A program made the translations under genes and the position numbers. The notes under the pieces were generated by a model. It was not told the DNA's origin. It worked only from the letters and a program-made list of their open reading frames with translations, and made no database searches. This document shows, in pieces, positions 1 through 8,894 of a DNA stretch of 64,000 bases (position 1 is the first letter of the stretch; each line of letters opens with the position of its first letter). Origin of the DNA: CALJFL01 sp963669435 (GTDB lineage Bacteria > Pseudomonadota > Gammaproteobacteria > Pseudomonadales > Halieaceae); the NCBI GenBank assembly GCA_963669435.1, contig OY770025.1:2294001-2358000 (forward strand), given 5' to 3'.

Positions 1-1803
1 TTCCATCCCATTGCCGCTGGCGGAGACAAAGGTGGTGTTTTCCGGGACCGCATCTTCCAGTTCCAGGTTGAATGCTTTGGCGTTGCCTGTATTCAGCGCA
101 GTGATTGTGTAGGTTAAAGTATCGCCAGGTGTCACCACCGACTTGTCACCGAGCTTTTGCAGGTTTAACAGCGGTCGCGAAGCTACCCGGGTTTCTGTTT
201 CGGAGTACGCGGGTTCGTCGACCTCGTCCGCCGTGAAGATCGACCGGTTGATCAGGCGCGTATCATCTGGCAGGGGCGAGTTTACACGCACGGCTAACTG
301 CACCTGGCCGCTTTCGCCCGATGTCAGCGAGCCCAGGTTCCAGGTTACGACACCGGGCGTGGTCTCGAGGCCACCACCGGAAATCGATTCGACAACTGTG
401 TCTAAGGGCAGGTTATCAACCAGTGTGGCATTCTCTGCGGTCGGGGTTCCGATGTTCGAGAAGGTCAGCGTATAGGTAAGTACCTCACCTGCTTCGACCA
501 CCTCCTGATCGGCGGTCTTCTGCAGGTCAAGTCGCGGACCGGTGTCCACGAGGACGAATTCAAGCGTGTCCACCGGGGCAGTTTCGAAGCTGTCGACGGT
601 CGACTGATTGACGAGGAAGACCCCGTCCGGGACACCGGGATTTACCTCCACGGTCACCGTGACCTGAGCGATAGACCCGGACTGAACTTCCGCCGCCGAC
701 CAACTCACCACACCACCGGCATGCGTGCCGCCGCCGGTGGCGCTGACGAAGCTGGTATCTGGATCCAGCACGTCGACGAGCGTGACATTCGTGGCGCTCT
801 GGTTGCCAATGTTCTCCACGGTCAGCGTATAGGTGATGCGTTCGCCCGGTGCCGCGACCTCCACGTTGGCCACCTTTTGCAGGGTGAGAAGCGGCAGAAA
901 TTCCACCACCACAGTCGCCTGGTCCATGGCATCGGTGGCACCCACGGCCTGGATGAGGGCGTCGTTGGTGATCAAAGTGCCGTTTGCCGCGTTGCCATCT
1001 ACGCGCACATCGACAGTGACCGAGCTTTCCTCGCCACCGGACAAGTCGCCCGTCCAGGTGACGACGCCGCCGGCTTCCATGCCACCACCAGAGGCGCTGA
1101 TGAACGTGGTGTTGGCCGGGACCTGGTCTGTCAGCACCGTGTCACTCACCGTGTCGGTGCCCTCATTGGCGAAGTCCAGGGTGTAGGTGAGCAGGTCGCC
1201 AGGGCTGATAACGGCGCGGCTCGGTGTCTTTTCCAGTGCCAGTGGAATACCGCACTGGGAGACGCCGCCGGTGCAGGTGCCACCACCTTCTACCGCGCTC
1301 AGTGGGGTACATACGCCATTGATAACAGCGTTGTTGGCGATCTCTATCTTTTCCTCTGGTATAGACGTCGCGTCGCCGTTCAAAACGGCGTTATTCTCTA
1401 GCTTTATCTCCTTTTCCGCGGTGACATTTCCGGTAAAGCGGCCATTATTTTTGAGGATGAACGCCTCTGTGACGGTGACGTTCATGGCGAAGCACTCGTC
1501 GTTGAAGCTTGTGTTATTTTCAAGCTGGAACGCTTCCTGGACGGTAAAGTCGACGGCCTCGGTCAGGATGACGCGATCATTGTTCTTGATAACGATCTTC
1601 TGGCAGATATAGGGTGGCGTACTGCTGCACTGTGAAAAGCCCTCGTAGCCAACCCCGGTATCTACGCCGAAATCAGCAGGCAGGAAGAACGTTACCTGAT
1701 CGCGGGTATCGAACTGGGCAAAAGCGGTAAGTGACAGGCCGTACAGGGCAATCGCCAGTAAGGCTTTAGCAGCAGTTGCTGTGTAGTGAGAAAAACTGAC
1801 CAT
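1..1803 (-). CDS. Exported DUF11-repeat surface protein (C-terminus beyond window)
   Basis: The reading frame is open from an ATG at 1803 down to base 1, so at least 601 residues are encoded and the C-terminus lies outside the window. Residues 1–30 form a Sec signal peptide ending near LTAFAQF. About 150 residues follow with cysteine pairs and short recurring segments of the KNN/ENN type. Then come at least four tandem DUF11 ('conserved repeat') Ig-like domains, each opening with an LxLxKxAD-like strand and a GDxLTYTL motif and containing TxFxSASGGG. Such repeats occur in large cell-surface or matrix proteins of Gram-negative bacteria. No enzyme motif is visible. Upstream are two inverted repeats (1842–1867). 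The family call is firm; the function is not known. Confidence 0.8.
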   Translation of the reverse strand, partial: MVSFSHYTATAAKALLAIALYGLSLTAFAQFDTRDQVTFFLPADFGVDTGVGYEGFSQCSSTPPYICQKIVIKNNDRVILTEAVDFTVQEAFQLENNTSFNDECFAMNVTVTEAFILKNNGRFTGNVTAEKEIKLENNAVLNGDATSIPEEKIEIANNAVINGVCTPLSAVEGGGTCTGGVSQCGIPLALEKTPSRAVISPGDLLTYTLDFANEGTDTVSDTVLTDQVPANTTFISASGGGMEAGGVVTWTGDLSGGEESSVTVDVRVDGNAANGTLITNDALIQAVGATDAMDQATVVVEFLPLLTLQKVANVEVAAPGERITYTLTVENIGNQSATNVTLVDVLDPDTSFVSATGGGTHAGGVVSWSAAEVQSGSIAQVTVTVEVNPGVPDGVFLVNQSTVDSFETAPVDTLEFVLVDTGPRLDLQKTADQEVVEAGEVLTYTLTFSNIGTPTAENATLVDNLPLDTVVESISGGGLETTPGVVTWNLGSLTSGESGQVQLAVRVNSPLPDDTRLINRSIFTADEVDEPAYSETETRVASRPLLNLQKLGDKSVVTPGDTLTYTITALNTGNAKAFNLELEDAVPENTTFVSASGNGME

Positions 1804-1841
1804 CGCGCCAGGGGTACCTACGTCGCTTTAATATTTCGGAG

Positions 1842-1867
1842 CTGACTCGGTCAGTTAGTGTACACTA
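1842..1867. promoter_or_regulatory. Adjacent inverted repeats upstream of the DUF11 gene
   Basis: CTGAC-TCG-GTCAG (1842–1854) is followed directly by the perfect 12-bp palindrome TAGTGTACACTA (1856–1867). They lie about 40–65 bp upstream of the DUF11 start and in the 3' direction from the MFS gene, so they could be an operator or a weak transcription-stop hairpin. No U-tract follows on either strand, which favours an operator. Function is inference. Confidence 0.3.
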
Positions 1868-1984
1868 GCGAAACTGTTCTCGCTGCGACGGCCCACACAG
1901 CATTGATGATAGGCGCAGCAGATCAGGAAGTAATTCAGTTGCTATAGCAAGAATCATATGCCTGTGGGTGCGGCCATTGACGAC

Positions 1985-3694
1985 TTACTTCCGCAGCGAT
2001 CTGAAAAACTCTCCGAGGGTAAAATTGGCAAGGTCGCGAAGCTCCCCTGCATCCAGAAAAGAGCCCTGACAATCGTCGCAGGTTTCGAAGGCAATGTGAG
2101 GCTGGCGCTCATCCACCACGTTGGACATATGACCGTTGCAACGTGGGCACTGGTAGTCCTGCAGGGCGTTGTGTTGCATCCCGGTCGCCAGGTCACCTGT
2201 ATCCAGTGCTGCTGCCGCATTTTTAGTGCCAAGGGCCTCAATCTCGCCGGCATCGAACCAGATACCCTTACAGTGCCGGCACCGATCAACTTCAACACCC
2301 TCATGCTCAACCTGTTCCATATCGGCGCGGCACTTGGGGCAGCGTATAGCGCCGGCCCAGAAGGCCACTGCGCCAGGATCGGTCGTGCCCGCAGTGGTGC
2401 GGCGCTGCTGTGAGGCCGATCCCTTGCCAGCCGCTTGGGGCTTCTGCTGGTACAACAACATGATGACGATCATGCCGACCACCAGCAGGCTCATGATCGT
2501 GTAGGACTGCACGTAGCTGGACTGTTCAGAGACGATGCCGTAAGTCTTGGAGCCGAAGGTATGCCCCAGGTTCGCCACCGACATGTAGATGGCGAACTGC
2601 GTCGCAGAGACCTTGCTATCACAGATGGCCATGGCCAGCGCCAACGTAGAGACCATGGCAATCGGCAGCATCATCACATAGATGGAGAGCATGGTGCGTA
2701 CATACAGGGTGTTTTCCCAAAGATGCTGGGTTTGCGCCAGCGTGAAGGCGTGAATGCCTACCAGGGCTATGGTGAAGATCAGCGTACCTTTGGCGCCTAT
2801 CCGGTCGATCAACGGCCCCAGGCCCAGCGCGACTACGGCACCCACCAGCCCCATCATTGCTACCAGTTGTGACCATTGGGCACTTGAGTAGCCGAACAGT
2901 TTTACCGCAGCAATGGGCATCAGGGCCTGGCCATAGCCGTAAATCAGCCCGTCGAGCAGCATGATCGCCATGACCGTAACGCTGGTACGTGTCCACAGTA
3001 CTTTGTTTACTTCTGACATCACCATACGGAATGACTCCGCCACGCGCGAGACGTCCGCGGCGTCGCCATCCGACCAGGGGAAGGTACGTTCACCGTCTCG
3101 TTCCCGAATGGCGACAATAACCAGTAAAGTGGCGGCGGATACAACCGAGGCGAGTACGGCTGTGGGTGCCAACCCGTAAGTGGTGAGCATTACGCCAGAT
3201 ACTGCGGCGGTGCTGCTCCAGCCAATGGCCTTACCGAAGCTCATGAATCCATTCAGCCGACCCTGCTCCCGTAATGGGGTTACGTCGATGGCCATCCCGT
3301 CTACCGCCACGTCCTGGGTGGCACAGAAACAGCTCACCATGAATCCGATACCCGCGAGCAGTGTGATCTGGGAGGCGGGGTCATGGACCTGGGTGAGGGT
3401 GAGGAGAGAAACGCAAAGTCCAGCCTGCGCGCCGATCACCCACGGCCGGCGGCAGCCCATGGGCAGATACTTGAATCGATCCATCAGCGGCCCGGTCAGT
3501 AACTTGAATGCCCAAGGTAGCGCGATGATAGCGAGATAAGAGCCAATGTCCGCGCCGCTGGCGCCCTCGCTGGCCAGCCAGGCCGGGAGAGCGATGCCAA
3601 GAAGCCCGTGGGGAATCCCCTGAGCGAAATACATGAGCGAACCAGTGGCGTAACGCACACCGGCGCTTTGCGTCAGAACGAGCGAAGAATTCAC
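1985..3694 (-). CDS. MFS permease fused to two C-terminal zf-TFIIB zinc ribbons
   Basis: The product has 569 residues. Residues 1–415 form a 12-helix major facilitator permease of the AmpG/sugar-nucleotide-transporter-like type, with the MDRFKYLPMGCRRPW loop after helix 2 at about 71–85. After a polar linker (416–450) come two zf-TFIIB-type zinc ribbons: cysteines 452/455 and 472/475, then 516/519 and 539/542. Each is followed by a typical WFDAGEIEAL or SFLDAGELRDL helix. Stand-alone zf-TFIIB proteins are common; attachment to the cytoplasmic tail of a permease is unusual. The fusion is one continuous frame with no frameshift at the joint. Substrate is unknown; AmpG relatives import muropeptides, but the similarity seen here is only general. 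Confidence 0.8.
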   Translation of the reverse strand: MNSSLVLTQSAGVRYATGSLMYFAQGIPHGLLGIALPAWLASEGASGADIGSYLAIIALPWAFKLLTGPLMDRFKYLPMGCRRPWVIGAQAGLCVSLLTLTQVHDPASQITLLAGIGFMVSCFCATQDVAVDGMAIDVTPLREQGRLNGFMSFGKAIGWSSTAAVSGVMLTTYGLAPTAVLASVVSAATLLVIVAIRERDGERTFPWSDGDAADVSRVAESFRMVMSEVNKVLWTRTSVTVMAIMLLDGLIYGYGQALMPIAAVKLFGYSSAQWSQLVAMMGLVGAVVALGLGPLIDRIGAKGTLIFTIALVGIHAFTLAQTQHLWENTLYVRTMLSIYVMMLPIAMVSTLALAMAICDSKVSATQFAIYMSVANLGHTFGSKTYGIVSEQSSYVQSYTIMSLLVVGMIVIMLLYQQKPQAAGKGSASQQRRTTAGTTDPGAVAFWAGAIRCPKCRADMEQVEHEGVEVDRCRHCKGIWFDAGEIEALGTKNAAAALDTGDLATGMQHNALQDYQCPRCNGHMSNVVDERQPHIAFETCDDCQGSFLDAGELRDLANFTLGEFFRSLRK

Positions 3695-3862
3695 AGGATT
3701 GCCTGATTGTCGTTATTGTTATTAGTAGAGTAGACGCTTTTGGTTGGGCTTTCCAAGGTGCTGCCGCGAGATGGACTGGTGCACGAACAGACACCAAGAA
3801 TGAAGAATTCCTTTACTGTCCCGATTTGCCGATGTCCGCGGAGATTGCTGACCAGGATGCCA

Positions 3863-4459
3863 TTAAAACGAATAGTTACCGTATTCAATCTCTTCCGCAA
3901 ACTGCTTTTCAACCAACTGCCGGGTTTCATGGTTGTAGTAGTCACGATAATGCGTGTGCGGTGATTGGTTGAGATGGGGCAGGCTCAGGCGAGGAAGCCC
4001 CATTTTCTCACAGGCATAGTCGAAACCCTCTGCCAGGGCTTCGAAGCGAATCAACAAATCAATATCTGCATCCAGGCGGCCGTTATCATCAAGACAAACA
4101 TAATTCCTTACGGGCTCTGTCCTTCCAATAAACCTGGCCAGGCGTCGTCTACTAAAAGTTTGCTCCGGCCTATAGAAGAAATAGCTCGATATCACTCGGT
4201 CCCAGGGATTGCGAATGACGGCGAACTTAAAAAAGGCGTCTAGCCTATCTTCACCTAGCATCCGCCGGTAATCCTTCAAAGAAGAGTGCTTGTTGGTAGG
4301 CAACGTCGGGTGGGCGAGTTCGAAGTCATTCTTGGGATCCCTGTGATGAGACATGATACTGATCGCTTCGTCAGAATACTCGAGCAAAGCCTTGTTAATA
4401 CTGTTACCACCTGATTTGGGGATATGAATAAACATGAACTTATGTGCTTCTGACAACAT
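3863..4459 (-). CDS. Sulfotransferase family protein
   Basis: The product has 198 residues and is a small cytoplasmic sulfotransferase-fold protein. The 5'-phosphosulfate loop IHIPKSGGNSI spans residues 11–21, and the 3'-phosphate element FAVIRNPWDRVISSY spans about 79–93; both bind PAPS in this family. It resembles the Sulfotransfer_2 group, which sulfates carbohydrates. No signal peptide is seen. It stands alone, between an MFS gene and an hrpB stub; no PAPS synthesis genes are nearby. A role in sulfating a surface glycan is plausible given the polysaccharide genes at 46–63 kb, but that link is inference. Confidence 0.75.
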   Translation of the reverse strand: MLSEAHKFMFIHIPKSGGNSINKALLEYSDEAISIMSHHRDPKNDFELAHPTLPTNKHSSLKDYRRMLGEDRLDAFFKFAVIRNPWDRVISSYFFYRPEQTFSRRRLARFIGRTEPVRNYVCLDDNGRLDADIDLLIRFEALAEGFDYACEKMGLPRLSLPHLNQSPHTHYRDYYNHETRQLVEKQFAEEIEYGNYSF

Positions 4460-4638
4460 CGATAAGAATACCTTGCCCCAATGCGGAGTTTAGTTAAGCA
4501 AAGCAGGCGGTGCGGAGCAAATTGAGGACGCGAGCACAATCGACATGACCGTGCTCCCGGCATGACCCTCGAAACGTGGGCATTTCGGAATGGGTGACCG
4601 AACACTGAAGAGCATGCTCCAAAGCTCTATTACCCTCC

Positions 4639-4801
4639 ATGGACCTAACCGACCTATCCATTCATGACGTCCTCCACGACATTAAAACGACGCTCGAGAT
4701 CGACCTGAGTCTCATTATTGAAATGCCCCCGGGTGCGGGTAGAACTACCCATGTGCCGCTCTCATTACTGGACCGGAATTGGCTGGCTAACGCCAGAGTT
4801 A
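4639..4801 (+). pseudogene. hrpB: hrpB remnant (N-terminal stub of ATP-dependent helicase)
   Basis: The first 54 codons match the start of HrpB-type DEAH helicases: an LSIHDVLHDI-like opening, then PPGAGRTTHVPLSLLD with the Walker A loop, then NWLANARV. The similarity stops at about 4800, where the stop codon of the oppositely transcribed patatin gene begins; the frame then runs only eight more unrelated residues. Intact HrpB is about 800 residues. The Walker A lysine is replaced by arginine (GAGRTT instead of GAGKTT), as expected of decay. It is a truncation scar, not a functional gene. Confidence 0.7.
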
Positions 4802-7060
4802 CCGCCCAAGGCGCCTCTGATTGCTGAGAAAGGGCCAGCCCAGGGAAAGATACACTGCATCCTGGGCGTCCTCCGATCGGCCGTAAGCGATATATAGCGG
4901 ACCGATGGGGGAATCCAGGGCCAGGTAAATGCTCCCGGCATTGATAAAGTCACCACTGCTGATATCAGAGCGATCTGACCATAGTTGGCCGCCCTCGATG
5001 GATGCTCCGACATAGGCTGGCATATCGAAGGGCAGTACTGAGTCGCGAGACAGCTTGCGTTGGTACTGCGCCATGGCAAACGCCATTTGCCTGCCTGAGA
5101 AGTAGTTCTGGCTAAGCCCGGAAAGATTGAACAGCCCCCCCAGCTGAAAGTAATTCTGCGGTGCATTGGCAGCATCCAGGGACTGACCTGTCTTGCCAGT
5201 GAATATCACTGTATTGCGGTCGTCTCCTCCAAAGGTAAATGCGGCCTGCCCGATAGCTTGCCAGCGCTCGAAGTCGGTATCGCTGCCCATCGTCTCTCGC
5301 ATCAGTTCGTACTCACCGTAAAAGAAAAGACCGCGTGTTGGGAAGAAGGGATTGTCCAGCCTGTCGAACCGCAGGCTGGCCATGACACCTCCTTCCCTGA
5401 AGCTGTCATCCGGAAGATCGCCGCCGATTTCCACGTCGGGTCGGAACTCGCCGATGTTGTAGAAAAGGCCAAAGCGCGCCTGAGTGCTGGCAAACAGGTT
5501 GGCGCCCCCGTCCAACTGTGCTGCCAAGCGCCGCACTCGCCAGTTGCCTGCGGCCTCGTTGAAATCGAACTCCGGCCCGAGAGTGGTTGCATCATAATCG
5601 CGGTAGCCTATAGAAGGTACGACGAAGAAGTTCGAGTAGACGTCAAGCGGTTGGTAAAACTCTGCACCAAAAAGAATGGTATCGCCGACCTGCCCGCGAG
5701 CGTAGAGCTCCCCACCCAGGTCGGTGAGCCCTTTCACGAGGTAACTTGCACCGACGTTGATGTCGCTACTGCCCTCGAGGTCGGTAACCAGGTTCAAGCC
5801 GAATTTCAGTCTGTCATCGCCCCATGACTTGGCCTGTGCATTTACCTGTAGCACATCCCCCAACGCAGGGTCTGTTTTTACTTCGTAGTCAATGATCTCC
5901 CAGTGATCCAACGCGTAGACCTGATCCAGGTCACGCGCTAGTTGTTCCCGGTCCAGGGTTTGTCCGAGCTCCTGTTGCAGTCGTACACGGATAAGGTCAT
6001 CCCTGACCGCGCTGTTGTTAACGATGGCGATGTGATCGATGGTTGGGTCGTTCGGTGCAACCAATTGGCGGTTCGCCAGGTAGACCTGCCAGGCTCTGTC
6101 GTCCAATGCAAGTGGGGCCAGTGCTTCACGCAGCGCCATGGTGGCATCATAGCCCTGCTGATAGATCGCTTCCGAGGACTGGAAGTCGAGCATGCCGATA
6201 CCGCTGAGATCTGGATTGACGAGGACATCTTCCTCGCCCAGTAATGCCAACTGCTCCAGTGAATTCCGCCGGGTGAGAAAGTTCAGCATCTGGTTGGTAA
6301 CGCCCAGTACGCTGGTAATCTCGTCGCGGGTGCGAAGCGGCGTGCCGATGTCCACCACAACCAGGCGGTCTGCACCCAGACTGCGGCCAACCTCTACCGG
6401 AATGTTCATAGCTAACCCGCCGTCCACAAGCAGTCGACCATCGTGTTCTACTGGCGCGAGCAGTGCCGGGAGCGACATGCTCGCGCGCATAGCGGTGACC
6501 AGGTCGCCAGCTTCGAAGATATAAGCCTCACCCGTTTCGATATCCGTGGCGACGGCGCGGTAGGGTATGGGTAAGTCATCGAAATTGCGGATGTGCGCTG
6601 AATTTCTCACCAGATCCTTGATCATCTGCCTGACTTGTTGGCCCTGCACCAGGCCCAGGGGAATCGAGAAGCTGCCATCCTTGAAAGCGACAGAAATCGA
6701 GCTGGGGTAATCGTAGTCGTCGCTCTTTCGTCGGGGGGGCAGGGCATCGCGGTCCACGGAGTCCTGAAAGGCCAGATCCCATTCCATGTTGTCGACCACC
6801 AGCTTCAGCTCCTCGGAGTCCATACCGGTGGCATATAAGCCACCCACCAGTGCGCCCATGCTGGTACCGGCTACTGCCGAGACGGGCACCTGCATTTCCT
6901 CGAGGGCGGCGATAGCCCCAACGTGGGCAATACCCCGGGCGCCGCCGCCGGCCAGTACCAATGCAACCGACTCGCGGGGTGCGGCAAATGAAAAAGTACA
7001 TTGCAGGGTGACAACCACGCCCAGCAGCTTAGCGATTGATTTCATAGGGTTATTGGCCAT
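4799..7060 (-). CDS. Patatin-like phospholipase with C-terminal beta-barrel (PlpD-like, type Vd)
   Basis: The product has 753 residues. A signal peptide covers residues 1–27. The patatin domain spans about 30–310, with oxyanion loop GGGARG (38–43), nucleophile Ser67 in GTSMG and catalytic Asp213 in DGG. A POTRA-like region lies at about 340–410. The rest (about 420–753) is a surface-antigen/BamA-type barrel that ends with alternating aromatic strands. This is the architecture of type Vd autotransporters such as PlpD of Pseudomonas, where the lipase is carried to the surface by its own barrel. The expected substrates are phospholipids. The gene is monocistronic; its 3' end abuts the hrpB remnant. 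Confidence 0.9.
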   Translation of the reverse strand: MANNPMKSIAKLLGVVVTLQCTFSFAAPRESVALVLAGGGARGIAHVGAIAALEEMQVPVSAVAGTSMGALVGGLYATGMDSEELKLVVDNMEWDLAFQDSVDRDALPPRRKSDDYDYPSSISVAFKDGSFSIPLGLVQGQQVRQMIKDLVRNSAHIRNFDDLPIPYRAVATDIETGEAYIFEAGDLVTAMRASMSLPALLAPVEHDGRLLVDGGLAMNIPVEVGRSLGADRLVVVDIGTPLRTRDEITSVLGVTNQMLNFLTRRNSLEQLALLGEEDVLVNPDLSGIGMLDFQSSEAIYQQGYDATMALREALAPLALDDRAWQVYLANRQLVAPNDPTIDHIAIVNNSAVRDDLIRVRLQQELGQTLDREQLARDLDQVYALDHWEIIDYEVKTDPALGDVLQVNAQAKSWGDDRLKFGLNLVTDLEGSSDINVGASYLVKGLTDLGGELYARGQVGDTILFGAEFYQPLDVYSNFFVVPSIGYRDYDATTLGPEFDFNEAAGNWRVRRLAAQLDGGANLFASTQARFGLFYNIGEFRPDVEIGGDLPDDSFREGGVMASLRFDRLDNPFFPTRGLFFYGEYELMRETMGSDTDFERWQAIGQAAFTFGGDDRNTVIFTGKTGQSLDAANAPQNYFQLGGLFNLSGLSQNYFSGRQMAFAMAQYQRKLSRDSVLPFDMPAYVGASIEGGQLWSDRSDISSGDFINAGSIYLALDSPIGPLYIAYGRSEDAQDAVYLSLGWPFLSNQRRLGR

Positions 7061-7376
7061 TAGGGATTAACGAGCATTATCACTGCAGCTTGATTGTGGG
7101 TCTATGTTGCGGGGCCACTGTCCAGTGAGACAAAGACTCAACAATAAATGTCTGCCTTAGAGGATTGACTCAAGTATAATTCAAACATACCGCCTGTCGT
7201 GAGTAGAGGTCCTCTCTGCTTCTAATGACTGAGCTAGAGAAATTCGCGAAATAATCGTCGATAACCCTGAAAATATATCCGCGACGGTGGGCGGCGCGTT
7301 CAGATTCGTTTATTGCTGAATGAGCGCTCGCTTTCTGTGCTCGCACCCAGCTAGTCAGTTCGTCATGAAGAGCACT
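7061..7376. other. Intergenic gap, no gene seen
   Basis: 316 bp between the patatin start and the 3' end of the AraC gene. No convincing reading frame, repeat or RNA was recognised. The promoter of the patatin gene should lie in its left part. Confidence 0.4.
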
Positions 7377-8441
7377 TCATCCCGGCGTGCTCTGACGCGT
7401 TTGTTCACGATAGTCCCTGGGAGTCTGACCTGTCCATCGACGAAACGCCTTGCGCAGGGCAGAACTGTCGTTGTAGCCCAGAGATTCGGCGATAGAGTCG
7501 ACTGATTGTCTTGAGTCTCGCAGTGCCTGACACGCCAAATCCTTAAGCACGTTCTCCCGTATGTCTCGGTAACTCGTATGCTCCTGTGTCAGCCGCCTGG
7601 CAAGGGTGCGCTTCGATACGAACAGTGCCCGGGCAATTTCCTGTTCGTTTATTTTTAATTGGGGTTGGGATAGAAGAATACTGCGTACTCGATCTGCCAC
7701 GGTACTCGAGACCTTGGATTTTTGACCAAGCAGCTTCCTGCAACGCTCTAAAGTGATCCGATAGGCTTCACTATCACCTACGCTGTTTGGTGTTTGCGCG
7801 AGCTTTGCCGGCAACCGGTAGCGAACCTGCTCTTCTCCGAAACTATACTTCCCATGCAAATACTCGCCATACAGTTCCTCGTAACTCGGTGCAGTGTGAG
7901 AGAAATCAATTTGGGCTTCTACTGCCTTCCGACCCAGAATTACCTCGACCTGTGCCTGAACTGATAGCGCAAAGGTTTCGCACATGCTTTGGCGTATGTA
8001 ATCCATCGGGTTGCTGAGAAGACGGTAATTGCATGTCAGCCACTCGTTGTCCAACTCGATCTGCAATTCAACCACTCCAATACGGGCGGGCAGGTATTCT
8101 GCCAGGGAGCGAAGACTGCTCACCAGGTCAGGGCTGGCGAGGCTGAGGTAGCCAATTGGCCCGTGAGCGTTAGGACCCAGTTGTTCACCCAGTGCTATTC
8201 CGAAACCGGGGTTGCCCATCAGGCGATGCCCATTTGCAAGGGCTTGTGACAATTGCTCGCCCGTTAGCCAGGTTTCATCGCCTGGCATGAGTATATCGAC
8301 GGGCAGCCCGGTGCCCGCCAATAGGCGCGGAAGTTCTCGTTCCTGCAGGTTTAGCATGCGAGCCACTATGCGCAAATAGGCGCTGGATACCGGGAACTCA
8401 TTCGTCTCGTTTTCGCTGCGTGGAGGGATGGTTTGATTCAT
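7377..8441 (-). CDS. AraC-family regulator (arabinose-binding-domain type, OruR-like)
   Basis: The product has 354 residues. The N-terminal about 200 residues match the ligand-sensing domain of OruR/ArgR-like AraC regulators. Residues about 245–345 are the double helix-turn-helix, including INEQEIARALFVSKRTLARRL and SIAESLGYNDSSALRKAFRRW. It is divergent from the ferredoxin–CYP153 pair, with 122 bp between starts. AraC regulators in this position control CYP153 alkane hydroxylase operons in marine gammaproteobacteria, so alkane- or fatty-alcohol-induced activation is the likely role. Direct repeats in the intergenic region (8470–8496) are candidate binding half-sites. Confidence 0.85.
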   Translation of the reverse strand: MNQTIPPRSENETNEFPVSSAYLRIVARMLNLQERELPRLLAGTGLPVDILMPGDETWLTGEQLSQALANGHRLMGNPGFGIALGEQLGPNAHGPIGYLSLASPDLVSSLRSLAEYLPARIGVVELQIELDNEWLTCNYRLLSNPMDYIRQSMCETFALSVQAQVEVILGRKAVEAQIDFSHTAPSYEELYGEYLHGKYSFGEEQVRYRLPAKLAQTPNSVGDSEAYRITLERCRKLLGQKSKVSSTVADRVRSILLSQPQLKINEQEIARALFVSKRTLARRLTQEHTSYRDIRENVLKDLACQALRDSRQSVDSIAESLGYNDSSALRKAFRRWTGQTPRDYREQTRQSTPG

Positions 8442-8469
8442 AGTTGCCTCGCAAGATGTATCTCCATTA

Positions 8470-8496
8470 TGGCAAAAAAGTACCCCCTTTTGGCAA
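8470..8496. promoter_or_regulatory. Candidate AraC-type direct-repeat operator
   Basis: TGGCAA occurs at 8470–8475 and again at 8491–8496. The spacing is 21 bp, two helical turns, as is usual for the direct half-sites of AraC-family proteins. It lies between the divergent AraC and ferredoxin/CYP153 genes, about 70 bp upstream of the ferredoxin start. Confidence 0.4.
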
Positions 8497-8563
8497 GTTA
8501 TAACCTCCTCTTCCGTGACCGTCCGGGTAAAGTACGTGCCACCTAAACGAGGAGGAAAAGACC

Positions 8564-8884
8564 ATGCCTAGGATTACTTTGATAGAACACAATGGCGATG
8601 TGCATGAGATTGAAGCCGAAGAAGGCAAGTCGCTGATGCTATCTGCGGTGGAGCAGGGTGTCCCTGGAATCGATGCCGATTGCGGTGGCGCTGGGGCCTG
8701 CGGGACCTGCCACTGCTTTGTAGATGATGCGTGGCAAGCTTCTACCGGCGAGGCAAACTACCTCGAAGAATCCATGCTCGGCATGCGGCCTGACCGCGCT
8801 GAGGGCTCCCGCCTGAGTTGCCAAATTGACGTGTCCAGCAAGATGGATGGTCTGGTTGTGCGGCTCCCTGAATACCAGATGTGA
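8564..8884 (+). CDS. [2Fe-2S] ferredoxin, adrenodoxin/putidaredoxin type
   Basis: The product has 106 residues. Cluster ligands are Cys40, Cys46, Cys49 and Cys86 in the CX5CX2C...C arrangement of P450-type ferredoxins. The start has a strong Shine-Dalgarno sequence (GAGGAGG, 8 bases upstream of ATG). It is followed after 10 bp by the CYP153 gene, so it is the likely direct electron donor to that P450. The matching ferredoxin reductase is not next to it and must be encoded elsewhere. Confidence 0.92.
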   Translation: MPRITLIEHNGDVHEIEAEEGKSLMLSAVEQGVPGIDADCGGAGACGTCHCFVDDAWQASTGEANYLEESMLGMRPDRAEGSRLSCQIDVSSKMDGLVVRLPEYQM

Positions 8885-8894
8885 GGATAAAAGC

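Noticed and set aside
8826..8894. Upstream extension of the CYP153 frame
   Set aside because: It lies inside the ferredoxin gene; the ATG at 8895 has a proper ribosome site and gives the family's usual N-terminus.
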